Below, piece by piece: positions 16,191-24,951 of a DNA stretch of 40,125 bases. The position numbers and the translations under genes are program-made. The notes under the pieces are model-generated. The model was not told the DNA's origin. It did not search any database and worked only from the letters and a program-made list of their open reading frames with translations. Positions within the stretch are counted from its first letter, which is position 1. The number at the start of each line of letters is the position of its first letter. The DNA comes from Oscillospiraceae bacterium (lineage in GTDB: Bacteria; Bacillota; Clostridia; Oscillospirales; Ruminococcaceae): contig JAFTQJ010000005.1 in the NCBI GenBank assembly GCA_017462785.1, positions 1 through 40,125 on the forward strand. Reading direction: 5' to 3'.

Positions 16191-16215
16191 AAAGCCGGTG
16201 CACCGCACCGGCTTT
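16191..16215 (+). terminator. Terminator of the propeller gene
   Basis: A perfect 11-bp stem AAAGCCGGTGC / GCACCGGCTTT with a 3-nt loop, just after the stop. The stem shares the GCCGGTGC/GCACCGGC hairpin with the repeats at 270-290 and 5804-5822. Confidence 0.7.
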
Positions 16216-16234
16216 CCCTTTATAGACAGAAAAA

Positions 16235-16267
16235 CTCCCGACCTATCGCACTGCTGCATGTCGGGAG
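16235..16267 (-). terminator. Terminator of the structured RNA (bidirectional)
   Basis: CTCCCGAC (16235-16242) pairs with GTCGGGAG (16260-16267). On the minus strand it is followed by TTTTTCTG, on the plus strand by CTGTTTTTATT. It can stop both the large RNA and read-through from the propeller gene. Confidence 0.85.
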
Positions 16268-16656
16268 CTGTTTTTATTCAATTGTAAGTATGCGGTTAAA
16301 CCGCTGTAAAACTCCTGTGCATCGGTCATACACGCCTTTCGTTAAGGATTCTTTAAAACGTTCTTGTGAGCAGAAGCTTTCATATTACATCACATCTTTC
16401 AAAGAAGTTGAAATCATGTTGGCTGAATCAGCCGGCAAATACCTTTCTCATGGGAGTGTACCTCCGTTTCGGGAATTTTATATGCCTGCTATATCAAGTT
16501 TCTGTTGCCCGTTTTTAATCCTTTGCATCCTGTTCTGAGACACCGGCTTTCGAAACATGAACGTGTGTCAGAACCAGACGTTTTCACCATTTCTCGCAGA
16601 ATTGAATCATTACTCCTTGGGGCTGCAAATCAGCCTGTGCTGTGCAGAATCACCCT

Positions 16657-16710
16657 TCACTTACCTGCGACCGGCGAAGCCGCCTGCTGCTGTGATTCGA
16701 GATTTTCCAT
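16657..16710 (-). CDS. Possible 17-residue peptide inside the large RNA
   Basis: ATG at 16710 with AAAAGGAGG about 8 nt upstream opens MENLESQQQAASPVAGK and stops. The ribosome site is strong, so translation is possible, and the RNA might be a small-peptide mRNA. Alternatively the G-rich motif is part of the fold. A 7-codon frame behind GGAGG (16428-16451) is also present. Confidence 0.3.
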   Translation of the reverse strand: MENLESQQQAASPVAGK

Positions 16711-16846
16711 GGGGCTCGCCTCCTTTTCGACCATTTGCTTCCGATGGAGGTAACTTACAGTTCTCGGATATTTCCTCGAACCTGCCTCAAATCCCATCGG
16801 GGAGCTTTGCCTGTATAAAGTTCTGCAGTTCCTTTATCTTGATTCT

Positions 16847-16875
16847 ATTATACCACACGTCTTGTAAAATGTCAA
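16847..16875 (-). promoter_or_regulatory. Sigma-A promoter of the large RNA
   Basis: Minus strand: TTGACA (16875-16870), 17-bp spacer, TATAAT (16852-16847). Both hexamers match consensus. The stretch between here and the GGDEF gene (16876-17041) holds only a hairpin. Confidence 0.85.
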
Positions 16876-17007
16876 TAGGTTTTTGAAAGTTTTTTGAATC
16901 TTTTTGTATTTTGTGCACTGTGTCTATGTTGAAAACGGTTTCGTTCGGCGATGTGTACAAAGGGAGTGGGTGCTGTATTGCGAAAATACTGTGTACCTTA
17001 TACGAAT

Positions 17008-17032
17008 CCCCCATGTGCTGTGCACATGGGGG
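17008..17032 (-). terminator. Hairpin after the GGDEF gene
   Basis: A perfect 11-bp stem CCCCCATGTGC / GCACATGGGGG with a TGT loop, 9 bp beyond the stop of the last gene of the cellulase-recQ-tex operon. The U-tract is poor. Confidence 0.55.
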
Positions 17033-17041
17033 GGATATGTC

Positions 17042-18625
17042 TTACTGTTCCTTTGCCATTCTCTTTTTATATTCAGCCTTATTCTGATACATCGCCGAAT
17101 CCGCAGCTATGAACACATCTCCATAGGTCGAGAATTGTTCTGCGTCGTATACTGCCATGCCTCTTGCAATGGAAACCGCAAGCTTTCCGTCCTCGATTTC
17201 TACAAAGGTCCGCTGCATCTCTTCATCCAGACGGTCGAGGAGTACATAACGCTCGGCATAATCCGAACCCTTCAGGAACACTGCAAATTCATCACCGCCG
17301 ATACGGAACACGGGGCTGTGCTGGTAAATGCGGCAGATCAGGCGGCATGCTGCAACGATGAGGGCATCGCCTGCCTTGTGACCATGCAGGTCGTTCATGA
17401 GCTTGAGGTCGTTCACATCCAGCACGACTACTGCATATTCCGCATCACCGCACTGCATTTCCAGTTCGAGCTGGTGAACGGAATCCTTATAGGCGGCTGC
17501 ATTTTTCACGCCGGTGAGCGAATCACGGTAGGCAATACCGGTGATCTGGTTCATATGATCCTGCAAATGGAGTGCTGTGATTTGCAGGCTTTCGGTCAGC
17601 TTTCCGACTTCATCATCGGTGGTCTGTGAGAAATCAAAGTCAAACTCGCCGGATTTCATTTTCTCCGTGGCAGCGGTCAGCTCACGCAGGGGGCGGATAA
17701 GCCTTCTGGTCAGCAGGATGGTGATGATGATGAACACTGCCGCTGCGATGGTGCAGAGGATGATCATTTCCACCGCCATACTGTTGCGGTCATGGTAGAT
17801 CTCCATTCTGCCCACGGTCACGACCAGCCGCATGCCGTTTTCGAGCCGGGTTTCATTTTCGAGCATTTTCTTCGAGGTATCGGGTCGGGGGTCGCCGGGG
17901 GGCAGATCCTTGTGGTAGACGATGGTATCAGTTTCATCCACAAGGTAGGCATAGCCCGTTTCGTAGACCTTTACATTGTCGATCTGGGTCATGATGTCCT
18001 GAAATGCAATGTCGAGTCCGACAACGCCAAGGAGAATGTCCTCCGCATACAGGGGGATGACATAGGAGATCATGAAGCAGTTGTTGTTGCGGTTCTGGTA
18101 GGGCATGACCCATGTCGGCTTTTCCTGTCCGACGGGGATGTAGTACCATCCCACATGCTCCGCATCCTCCGGAGGGTAGGCAAGCAGGTCGGTGGGCGGA
18201 TATTCCTTGAAATCCGGTTCGCCCTCCTCCTTGCTCCAGAAAAATCCCTCGACCGGAGAGGCGAATTCGGGATTATACCGCAGATAATAGGCAACTGCAC
18301 CCTCGGTATTCTCCGCAATATTGGCAAAGGTGCCGAGCATATGCGAGGTATAGGCTTCACGGACTTCCGGATCATTCACAAACTGTTTCACATCACTAAG
18401 CTCGGCGAGGCATTGTCCCTCCATGATTTCCACAGACTGTTCCACACTGTTGAGCATGAGGTCAAGCTGTACACGCTGGACATCGCACTGCATTTGCATC
18501 ATCTGTTCCGCATCCTTCCGGAGCAGGCGTGTCGTTGTAAAAATACCGGTGCTGCCCGTCAGCAGTGCAAGTACTGCCATTGCACAGATATTGACTGCGA
18601 GGAATTTTGTTTGCAGGGACTTCAT
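17042..18625 (-). CDS. Membrane diguanylate cyclase: Cache sensor, HAMP, GGDEF
   Basis: 527 residues from the ATG at 18625, chosen because GAGGTGATCGGT precedes it (the GTG 9 bp upstream overlaps that site). A membrane helix (about 8-32) is followed by an extracytoplasmic double-Cache domain (about 35-275; SYVIPLYAEDILLGVVGLDI, GYAYLVDETDTIVYH), a second helix (about 285-305), HAMP (RRLIRPLRELTAATEKMKSG), a short coiled linker, and a GGDEF domain with intact RIGGDEF and DVNDLKLMNDLHGHKAGD. It should make cyclic di-GMP. The RxxD product-inhibition site expected five residues before GGDEF is absent. Last gene of the five-gene operon, 20 bp after the zinc-ribbon membrane protein. Confidence 0.92.
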   Translation of the reverse strand: MKSLQTKFLAVNICAMAVLALLTGSTGIFTTTRLLRKDAEQMMQMQCDVQRVQLDLMLNSVEQSVEIMEGQCLAELSDVKQFVNDPEVREAYTSHMLGTFANIAENTEGAVAYYLRYNPEFASPVEGFFWSKEEGEPDFKEYPPTDLLAYPPEDAEHVGWYYIPVGQEKPTWVMPYQNRNNNCFMISYVIPLYAEDILLGVVGLDIAFQDIMTQIDNVKVYETGYAYLVDETDTIVYHKDLPPGDPRPDTSKKMLENETRLENGMRLVVTVGRMEIYHDRNSMAVEMIILCTIAAAVFIIITILLTRRLIRPLRELTAATEKMKSGEFDFDFSQTTDDEVGKLTESLQITALHLQDHMNQITGIAYRDSLTGVKNAAAYKDSVHQLELEMQCGDAEYAVVVLDVNDLKLMNDLHGHKAGDALIVAACRLICRIYQHSPVFRIGGDEFAVFLKGSDYAERYVLLDRLDEEMQRTFVEIEDGKLAVSIARGMAVYDAEQFSTYGDVFIAADSAMYQNKAEYKKRMAKEQ

Positions 18626-18645
18626 ACCGATCACCTCATTTGGGT

Positions 18646-19725
18646 TTATTCGACAGGATTCACATGCTCCTGTACGTTACCACATTTATAGCAGAATTTT
18701 GCGTCGGGATTCACCAGCGGCTGACCGCAGTTGCGGCAGTACTGCCGCTTGATCTCGGGTTCCGCCGGTTCTTCCTCGGGAAGCTCCTCCCTCTCCGGAG
18801 CTGCATTTGCATAGGTATCATCATAATCCGCATCATAGCTGCCGCTGTATTCACCTGTTTCCGTCAGGACTGCCTGCTTTCTTGCAGAGATCACGCCGCA
18901 GGCAATGCCCGTGATGAAGAGCAGGACACAGATCAGGGAAGCGATGCCGGCAACGGGGAGGAGGGTGTCATAGAGCAGGATCATGGAATCCTTGATAAAG
19001 GGGATGTCCGCACCTGCCACAAGGTCGGTGGCGAACAGACCGCACAGCATCGCAGCACAGGGGATAAAGAGGGCGATGCTGTAAACTTTGAGTGCTGTGC
19101 CGGCAGAAAAGCCGCCACGGACATAGAAAACGATCATCCAGACGAGCACTGCAAGCAGGAGCACGCCGAATGTGATGGGCAGCCAGAGGGAAACGGTCGC
19201 CCTTGCCGAGAAGCCGCTGATGCCCTTATGCAGGCTTTCTCTCATCAGTCCGTTCCATGCTTTCAGCGGAGCTTCGAGGTTTTCACGCAGGAGCTGCTTG
19301 TCCGGTTCGAGGAATTCAAGACCGGTTTCCTCCAGAATGAGTGCACCGTTTTCCTCGATCAGCTTCACGAACTGTTCAGCGTTCAGCTCGGGGAATTCGC
19401 CGCCGTCGGTCAGGTAATGGTTGTACTGGTCCATCAGCTCTGCGGCAAAGGCGGAGAAGGTGCCCTCCTGCATGACTCTCTGGACATTTTCCACGGAAAC
19501 ACGCTCGTCCGCAATGAATTCATCGAGAATGAACTGTGCGGCACTGCTGCCCTCAAATCCGATCTCCTCCAGCGGCAGTTTTTCAACTGCGGCAGTCAGG
19601 ACACGTTCCTGAAGCGTCCGTCTTGCACTGACTGTCACCAGCACGCCCGTACCGAGGAGGACGGTGAGGATGAAGCACAGTATACTGAGCAGGACGACCT
19701 GCAATGTCTTTTTTTCTTTCATCAT
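18646..19725 (-). CDS. Polytopic membrane protein with a C-terminal zinc ribbon
   Basis: 359 residues. One N-terminal membrane helix, an acidic helical extracytoplasmic region (about 35-170), then three further helices (about 178-200, 213-235, 250-275). A cytoplasmic acidic linker ends in a zinc ribbon (CRNCGQPLVNPDAKFCYKCG). Such DUF-type membrane proteins with zinc-ribbon tails are common in Clostridia and uncharacterised. It lies 18 bp after tex and 20 bp before the GGDEF gene, so it may link envelope state to one of those partners. Confidence 0.7.
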   Translation of the reverse strand: MMKEKKTLQVVLLSILCFILTVLLGTGVLVTVSARRTLQERVLTAAVEKLPLEEIGFEGSSAAQFILDEFIADERVSVENVQRVMQEGTFSAFAAELMDQYNHYLTDGGEFPELNAEQFVKLIEENGALILEETGLEFLEPDKQLLRENLEAPLKAWNGLMRESLHKGISGFSARATVSLWLPITFGVLLLAVLVWMIVFYVRGGFSAGTALKVYSIALFIPCAAMLCGLFATDLVAGADIPFIKDSMILLYDTLLPVAGIASLICVLLFITGIACGVISARKQAVLTETGEYSGSYDADYDDTYANAAPEREELPEEEPAEPEIKRQYCRNCGQPLVNPDAKFCYKCGNVQEHVNPVE

Positions 19726-19743
19726 AAATCCTACCTTTCTGGT

Positions 19744-21903
19744 TTATTTACCGGATGCTCCTCGCATAGTCAACCCAATTCTCTTTCTTTTGGCATCGAC
19801 TTCGAGCACCCTGACTTTGACCACATCGCCGACCTTGACAGCTTCGAGGGGGTGCTTGATGAAGCGGTCGCAGATCTGGGAGATATGCACCAGACCATCC
19901 TCATGCACGCCGATGTCCACAAAACAGCCGAAATCCACAATATTCCGCACCGTTCCCATCAGCTCCATGCCGGGCTTGAGGTCGGTGATCTCCATGATAT
20001 TTCCGCTTCGCATCAGGGGCGGCGGCAGAAGATCACGGGGGTCACGTCCGGGCTTTTGCAGCTCGGAAACCATGTCGTGCAGCGTATAGCTGCCGATGTT
20101 CAGCTCCTTGGCAAGCGTGGAGGCTCCTGCCTTTTTCACCTGATCGCCAAGTCCCGAGAGCTTGCCGCCGGCGGCATCCTCCAGAGAATAGCCGAATCTC
20201 TGCAAAAGGGACTTTGCCGCATCGTATGCCTCCGGATGCACTGCGGTATTGTCCAGCGGCTGGGAGCCGCCGGGGATCCGCAGGAAGCCCGCACACTGCT
20301 CAAACGCCTTTGGTCCGAGCTTCGGGACTTTCAGAAGCTGGCGGCGGTTCTGGAATGCACCGTTTTCCTCACGGTACTTCACGATATTCTTGGCAACCGT
20401 TCCGCTGATGCCGGCGATATGGGAGAGCAGCGGTGCGGAGGCGGTGTTCACATCCACGCCGACCGCATTCACACATTCCTCCACTACGCCGTCAAGTGCC
20501 GTCTGGAGGTCATTTTTCGGCATGTCATGCTGGTACTGTCCGACACCGATCGCCTTGGGGTCGATCTTCACCAGCTCTGCGAGGGGATCCTGCAAACGTC
20601 TGGCGATGGAAACCGCACTGCGGAGGGATACGTCATATTCCGGAAATTCCTCCGCTGCAAGCTCGGATGCGGAATACACTGACGCACCTGCTTCGGAAAC
20701 GACCATATAGGAAACCTTGTGCGGCAGCTCCGGCAAAAGCTCTGCGACAAAGCTCTCGGATTCACGGGATGCCGTACCGTTGCCGATGGAAATTGCCGTA
20801 ACGCCGTGCTTTTTCACAAGTGCGGCAAGCTTCTGTGCGGCTTCACGGGTCTTGTTCTGCGGCGGTGTGGGATAGATCACGGTGGTGTCGAGCACCTTTC
20901 CGGTCGCATCCACCACGGCGATCTTGCAGCCGGTTCTGTACGCCGGATCCAGTCCGAGGGTGACAGTGTTTTTCAGGGGCGGCTGCATGAGGAGCTGCCC
21001 GAGATTGGATGCAAACACACGGATCGCCTTTGCACAGGCATCCTCATAGAGGGCGTTCCGCACCTCACGGACGATGGAGGGAACGATCAGCCGCTTGGCA
21101 CTGTCGCATGCCGCCTGCCGCACCAGCTCACCGCATGCGGACTGGTTTTTCACGCAGGATCTTGCACAGATCTGTTCGCTCTGCCCCTCGGCGGTGAGGA
21201 TGTTCACCTTGAGGAAGCCCTCCTTTTCGCCACGGTGAATGGCGAGGAGCTGGTGTCCTGCCATTTTCGGGACGAATCTTTCAAATTCATAGTAATCACG
21301 GTACACGCTGTCCTGCTCCGGATCGGATGCAGTACACACGAAATTGCCGAATCTCTGGTAAAGGTCACGCATTTTCTGACGCACCTGTGCATCGTCGGAG
21401 ATGTCCTCTGCGATGATGTCCATTGCACCCTGCAATGCCGCCTGTACATCGGGAACCTCCTTTTCGGCATCCACAAATGCGAGTGCCGCTTCCTCGGGGA
21501 CGGTGGAATGCTGCTGTGCGAGCAGGATCTCCGCCAGAGGAGCCAGTCCCCTTTCCCTTGCTTTCGAGCCACGGGTGCTGCGTTTTTCCTTGAACGGGCG
21601 GTAGATGTCCTCCGCTTCGGTCATGGTTTTCGCCGCAGCGAGGGCTTTTTCCAGCTCGGGTGTCAATGCACCCTTTCCCTCGATGGCGTTGCGGATCTCC
21701 TCCTTGCGGGCTTCGAGATTCCGCAGAGCCTGCAATCGAAGAGCCATGCGGCGGATGGTCTGGTCGTCAAGTGCACCGGTCATTTCCTTACGGTAACGGG
21801 CGATGAACGGCACTGTTTTGCCGTCATCAAGCAGTGCAATGACGTTTTCCGCCTGCTCACGGCGGACGGAAAATTCCTCAGTGAGGATCTGAATGATGTC
21901 CAT
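19744..21903 (-). CDS. tex: Tex-family transcription accessory / S1 RNA-binding protein
   Basis: 719 residues, normal length. N-terminal helical region (PFIARYRKEMTGALDDQTIRR), YqgF-like RNase H fold (about 315-440; TLGLDPAYRTGCKIAVVDATGK), helix-hairpin-helix repeats (SAPLLSHIAGISGTVAKNIV; VPKLGPKAFEQCAGFLRI) and a C-terminal S1 domain (about 640-712; GTVRNIVDFGCFVDIGVHED). Tex binds nucleic acids and the transcription machinery and affects tolerance to stress. It follows recQ by 11 bp in the same operon. Confidence 0.95.
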   Translation of the reverse strand: MDIIQILTEEFSVRREQAENVIALLDDGKTVPFIARYRKEMTGALDDQTIRRMALRLQALRNLEARKEEIRNAIEGKGALTPELEKALAAAKTMTEAEDIYRPFKEKRSTRGSKARERGLAPLAEILLAQQHSTVPEEAALAFVDAEKEVPDVQAALQGAMDIIAEDISDDAQVRQKMRDLYQRFGNFVCTASDPEQDSVYRDYYEFERFVPKMAGHQLLAIHRGEKEGFLKVNILTAEGQSEQICARSCVKNQSACGELVRQAACDSAKRLIVPSIVREVRNALYEDACAKAIRVFASNLGQLLMQPPLKNTVTLGLDPAYRTGCKIAVVDATGKVLDTTVIYPTPPQNKTREAAQKLAALVKKHGVTAISIGNGTASRESESFVAELLPELPHKVSYMVVSEAGASVYSASELAAEEFPEYDVSLRSAVSIARRLQDPLAELVKIDPKAIGVGQYQHDMPKNDLQTALDGVVEECVNAVGVDVNTASAPLLSHIAGISGTVAKNIVKYREENGAFQNRRQLLKVPKLGPKAFEQCAGFLRIPGGSQPLDNTAVHPEAYDAAKSLLQRFGYSLEDAAGGKLSGLGDQVKKAGASTLAKELNIGSYTLHDMVSELQKPGRDPRDLLPPPLMRSGNIMEITDLKPGMELMGTVRNIVDFGCFVDIGVHEDGLVHISQICDRFIKHPLEAVKVGDVVKVRVLEVDAKRKRIGLTMRGASGK

Positions 21904-21914
21904 AAATCTACTCC

Positions 21915-23747
21915 TTATATCTCTGGGTGTTCCTTTATGTAGGTGCGGATCACGTCCATGAACGGATCGCCGTATTTTTCAAGTTTTCTGCGTCCCACGC
22001 CGGAAACGGAGAGGAACGCCATTTCATTGATCGGGAGCTTTTCGCACATGTCACGCAGGGCGGCATCCGTGAAAATGATATATGCCGGAACCCGTTCCTT
22101 TGCGGCAATGCCGGCTCTGCATTTTTTCAGCTCCTCGAACAGCTCGGGATGCTCGGAAACCGCTTCGCTCTTCGTTTTTTTCTCGGGCGGCGGTGCCTCC
22201 TTCACGACATTCAGCGTGATGGTGCATTTCTCACGCAGCAGCCTTGCGGAATTGCGGTTGAGTGCAAGCACATGGAATTCCCCCGTCTGGGAGATCCACT
22301 CCTCCGCCAGCAGGTGCCGGATCATTTCACGGCAGAGCTTTTCCGATACATCGGACATGATGCCGTAGGTGGAAAGTGTGTCGGCAAAGCGGAATTTTGC
22401 ATACTTCTCCGCCTTGCTCCCACGCAGGATGTCCGTGACTGCCGCTGCACCGAACTGGAGATCTCTCTGCTGGAGGCGGTAGATGCAGGAAATGATCTTC
22501 TGTGCCTCCAACGTCATGTCACGCTGTTCATAGTTGGTTTTGCAGCAGCTGCAATTACTGCAATAGTTTTTTGCCGATTCTCCGAAATATTCCAGCATGA
22601 ACTGACGCAGGCAGCTCTGCCTTGTGGCATAGAAGGTCATTTGCTTCAGGCGTTCCTCATCCCTCTGCCGGATCAGGGCACGGGTGGTTTCATCCAGCTC
22701 CGCATTGTCGCTGCTGTGGTCAATGAGGAACTGGTTCGTCCGCACGTCCCGTCCGCTGTACAGCAGGATGCAGTCCGCCGGACTGCCGTCACGCCCCGCA
22801 CGTCCAGCCTCCTGATAATAGCTCTCCAGATTTTTGGGCATGTTGTAATGCACCACAAAGCTCACGTTCGATTTGTCGATGCCCATGCCGAATGCGTTCG
22901 TTGCGACCATCACGGAAACACGGTCGTAGAGGAAAGCCTCCTGATTCACACGGCGTTCCTCGTCGGGCAGTCCTGCATGGTAGCGGACAGCGGAAATGCC
23001 GTTCTCGCAAAGCTCCTCGCAGACCTGCTCCACGAGCTTTCTTGTCAGGCAGTAGACGATGCCCGACTGCTCCGGATGGGAGCTGATGATCTGCATGAGG
23101 GCGTGGAATTTGTCACGGGGCTGCTGCACGCCGAAATAGAGGTTCTCACGGTCAAAGCCGGTGGTCAGCGTGAACGGGTCATGCAGACCGAGGATCCGCA
23201 CAATATCCTCGCAGACCTCCTTGGTTGCGGTTGCCGTGAATGCACTGATTCTCGGGCGGTAGGGCAGAAGATGCAGGAATTCGGCAATTTTCAAGTAGCT
23301 CGGTCGGAAATCCTGCCCCCACTGGGAAACACAGTGGGCTTCATCGACCGTGATCATGGAGATCGGGAGCTGCTCTGCAATGTGCAGAAAGCTCTCGGTT
23401 TCGAGCCGTTCGGGGGCGGCATAGAGGAGCTTGACATTGCCGCTGTAGACCTGCGAAAGGGTCGCACGGTATTCGTCAGCGGAAAGGGAGCTGTTGAGGA
23501 ATGCCGCCGGTATGCCGTTCATGCGGAGGGCATCCACCTGATCCTGCATGAGGGAGATCAGAGGGGAAATGACGATGGTCAGCCCTTCGAGCATGAGAGC
23601 CGGAACCTGATAGCAGATGGATTTTCCGGCACCGGTCGGCATGATGCCCACGGTATCCCTGCCGGAAAGGATGCTGGAGATCAGCTCCTCCTGCCCCTTG
23701 CGGAAACGGTCATAGCCGAAATACTGCTGTAAAATTTCCTGCGGCAT
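21915..23747 (-). CDS. recQ: RecQ-family ATP-dependent DNA helicase
   Basis: About 610 residues. Walker A PTGAGKSICYQ, DEAH box VDEAHCVSQWGQDFRPSY, helicase C domain (VATNAFGMGIDKSNVSFVVH; YYQEAGRAGRDG), zinc-binding RecQ domain (SCLRQFMLEYFGE; YCSNCSCC), winged helix, and a C-terminal HRDC domain (about 530-605; MAFLSVSGVGRRKLEKYG). It unwinds DNA 3' to 5' in repair and recombination. The ATG at 23747 overlaps the cellulase stop (TGATG), a coupled start; an in-frame GTG sits at 23750. Co-transcription with a cellulase gene is unusual. Confidence 0.95.
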   Translation of the reverse strand: MPQEILQQYFGYDRFRKGQEELISSILSGRDTVGIMPTGAGKSICYQVPALMLEGLTIVISPLISLMQDQVDALRMNGIPAAFLNSSLSADEYRATLSQVYSGNVKLLYAAPERLETESFLHIAEQLPISMITVDEAHCVSQWGQDFRPSYLKIAEFLHLLPYRPRISAFTATATKEVCEDIVRILGLHDPFTLTTGFDRENLYFGVQQPRDKFHALMQIISSHPEQSGIVYCLTRKLVEQVCEELCENGISAVRYHAGLPDEERRVNQEAFLYDRVSVMVATNAFGMGIDKSNVSFVVHYNMPKNLESYYQEAGRAGRDGSPADCILLYSGRDVRTNQFLIDHSSDNAELDETTRALIRQRDEERLKQMTFYATRQSCLRQFMLEYFGESAKNYCSNCSCCKTNYEQRDMTLEAQKIISCIYRLQQRDLQFGAAAVTDILRGSKAEKYAKFRFADTLSTYGIMSDVSEKLCREMIRHLLAEEWISQTGEFHVLALNRNSARLLREKCTITLNVVKEAPPPEKKTKSEAVSEHPELFEELKKCRAGIAAKERVPAYIIFTDAALRDMCEKLPINEMAFLSVSGVGRRKLEKYGDPFMDVIRTYIKEHPEI

Positions 23748-24925
23748 CACGGGACTTTCACCGTGTAATCCTTGCCGGAGGAGGCTCTGTTCATGGCATC
23801 GAGCATGTCCTGATGCAGCACATCCCCCGTTGCTCTGTCAAAGAGTGCGAAACCGAAATCACCGTTGTAGCCGTTGTCCCAGTACACTGGCACAAGGCTG
23901 TGCTCACAGGCGGACTTTGTCACATACTCCATGTAATAATTGCGGTACTCGTCCTGATGCTTGTTGATGGCACCGTATTCACCGATGATGACCGGAATGC
24001 CGTTCTCGACATAGACGGTTTCAAGCTTCTCGAACTGTGCGTCCACATAGTCCTCGTTGCCCCAGCCGCAGTTGCCCTGTGCGGCACTGCCCCAGACGGA
24101 AGTGTTGAAATTTTCCTCAAGTGCGTACTGGTAGGGATCATAGAAATGTACGGACACCATCAGGCGGCTTTCCGCACTGTCCTGCGGCAGAACAAAGCCT
24201 GCGATGGTATAGTCAATATTGGTATTGTAGCCCGGAACGAGGAGCCAGCGGTCTGCATTATTGCCGCCGGACGCTCTGACAGTATCCACAAAGACCTGAT
24301 TGAGGGCATTGATATTGTCGTAGAATCGCTGTCCGTCCGCACCTCTGGGGGGCTGGTAGGTACCGTCATGGATCTCATTCATGGACTCAAAGATCAGGCG
24401 TTCGTCATAATCCCTGAACCGTTCAGCGATCTGCTCCCACAGCTTGCCGAGCTTCTCCTGCACAGGAGTCTGATCCTCGGCGGTGCAGTCGATCCACGCA
24501 CCGTTTGCGGTGTCGTTATTGCCGTCGTGGTGGATATTGATGATGGCATACAGTCCGGCTTCCATCGCAGCATCCACGACCTCCTGAATGCGGTCGAGCC
24601 ATGCGGTTTCAATGGCATAGTCCGGTGCATCGCCCGTTCTGCCGAGGTAGCTCACCGGAATGCGGATGGTATCAAACCCAGCTGCCTTGACTGCGTTGAG
24701 CAGTGCGGCGGTCGTTTCGGGATTGCCCCATGCGGTTTCATCCGCCCTGCCGCTGCTGTAGGCATCGAAGCTGTTGCCGAGATTCCAGCCAAGATTGAGC
24801 TTTTCAGCCATTTCCACGGCAGTCAGATCCCCGAGCGGCTCTGCCGGTGCATTGGTTTCAGCTGCACAGCCGGACAGGAAAAGCAGTCCGCCGAGCAGGA
24901 GTGCTGTGATTTTCAGTCGCTTCAT
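23747..24925 (-). CDS. Lipid-anchored GH5 cellulase (endoglucanase, GH5_4-like)
   Basis: 392 residues. Signal peptide with lipobox LSGC (Cys20), then a single GH5 catalytic domain: LNLGWNLGNSFDAY, TIRIPVSYLG, AIINIHHDG, catalytic acid/base Glu184 in FESMNEIHD, SVHFYDPYQY, and nucleophile Glu316 in VIIGEYGA. No dockerin or carbohydrate-binding module, so it acts on the cell surface, probably trimming beta-1,4-glucan or hemicellulose fragments. First gene of the operon. Its promoter (25050-25078) and a 77-nt structured leader (24952-25028) precede a TGGAGG ribosome site. Confidence 0.93.
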   Translation of the reverse strand: MKRLKITALLLGGLLFLSGCAAETNAPAEPLGDLTAVEMAEKLNLGWNLGNSFDAYSSGRADETAWGNPETTAALLNAVKAAGFDTIRIPVSYLGRTGDAPDYAIETAWLDRIQEVVDAAMEAGLYAIINIHHDGNNDTANGAWIDCTAEDQTPVQEKLGKLWEQIAERFRDYDERLIFESMNEIHDGTYQPPRGADGQRFYDNINALNQVFVDTVRASGGNNADRWLLVPGYNTNIDYTIAGFVLPQDSAESRLMVSVHFYDPYQYALEENFNTSVWGSAAQGNCGWGNEDYVDAQFEKLETVYVENGIPVIIGEYGAINKHQDEYRNYYMEYVTKSACEHSLVPVYWDNGYNGDFGFALFDRATGDVLHQDMLDAMNRASSGKDYTVKVP

Positions 24926-24951
24926 TGCGATTCCTCCATTGGTTGGTGTTG

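Larger units (their letters stand above)
16235..16845 (-). ncRNA. Candidate large structured RNA (about 600 nt)
   Basis: The minus strand has a consensus promoter (16847-16875) and a terminator (16235-16267) enclosing about 600 nt without a real gene; the longest frame behind a good ribosome site has 17 codons. Visible structures include CCGATGG/CCATCGG closing a 60-nt irregular arm (16741-16800). Inside it is a hairpin whose RNA form is GUUC-GA-GGA-AAUA-UCC-GA-GAAC, with tandem GA mismatches (16760-16781). A GTTCT-GACAC stem pairs with GTGTC-AGAAC (16532-16574). Two hairpins share GGCTG/CAGCC arms (16621-16635 and 16421-16433). Others are TTTCAA/TTGAAA (16397-16413), GGCG/CGCC (16673-16684) and GCGGT/ACCGC (16292-16304). 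Size and setting recall ornate large RNAs such as ROOL, but I cannot assign a family. It does not fit tmRNA or RNase P motifs. Confidence 0.65.

Noticed and set aside
16235-16845. tmRNA or RNase P RNA as identity of the large RNA
   Set aside because: No tRNA-like ends or ...LAA tag frame for tmRNA. A GAGGAAA-like string is present but the surrounding RNase P core motifs are not.
16505-16886. Plus-strand frames of 82 and 109 codons across the large RNA
   Set aside because: No ribosome site or family features; they run against the promoter and terminator of the minus-strand transcript.
18607-20682. Other long antisense frames (18607-20682, 20719-21942, 21927-23732, 25587-27506, 31965-33161)
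   Set aside because: All lie opposite well-recognised genes (tex, recQ, pheT, rbsA and neighbours) and arise from their codon bias.
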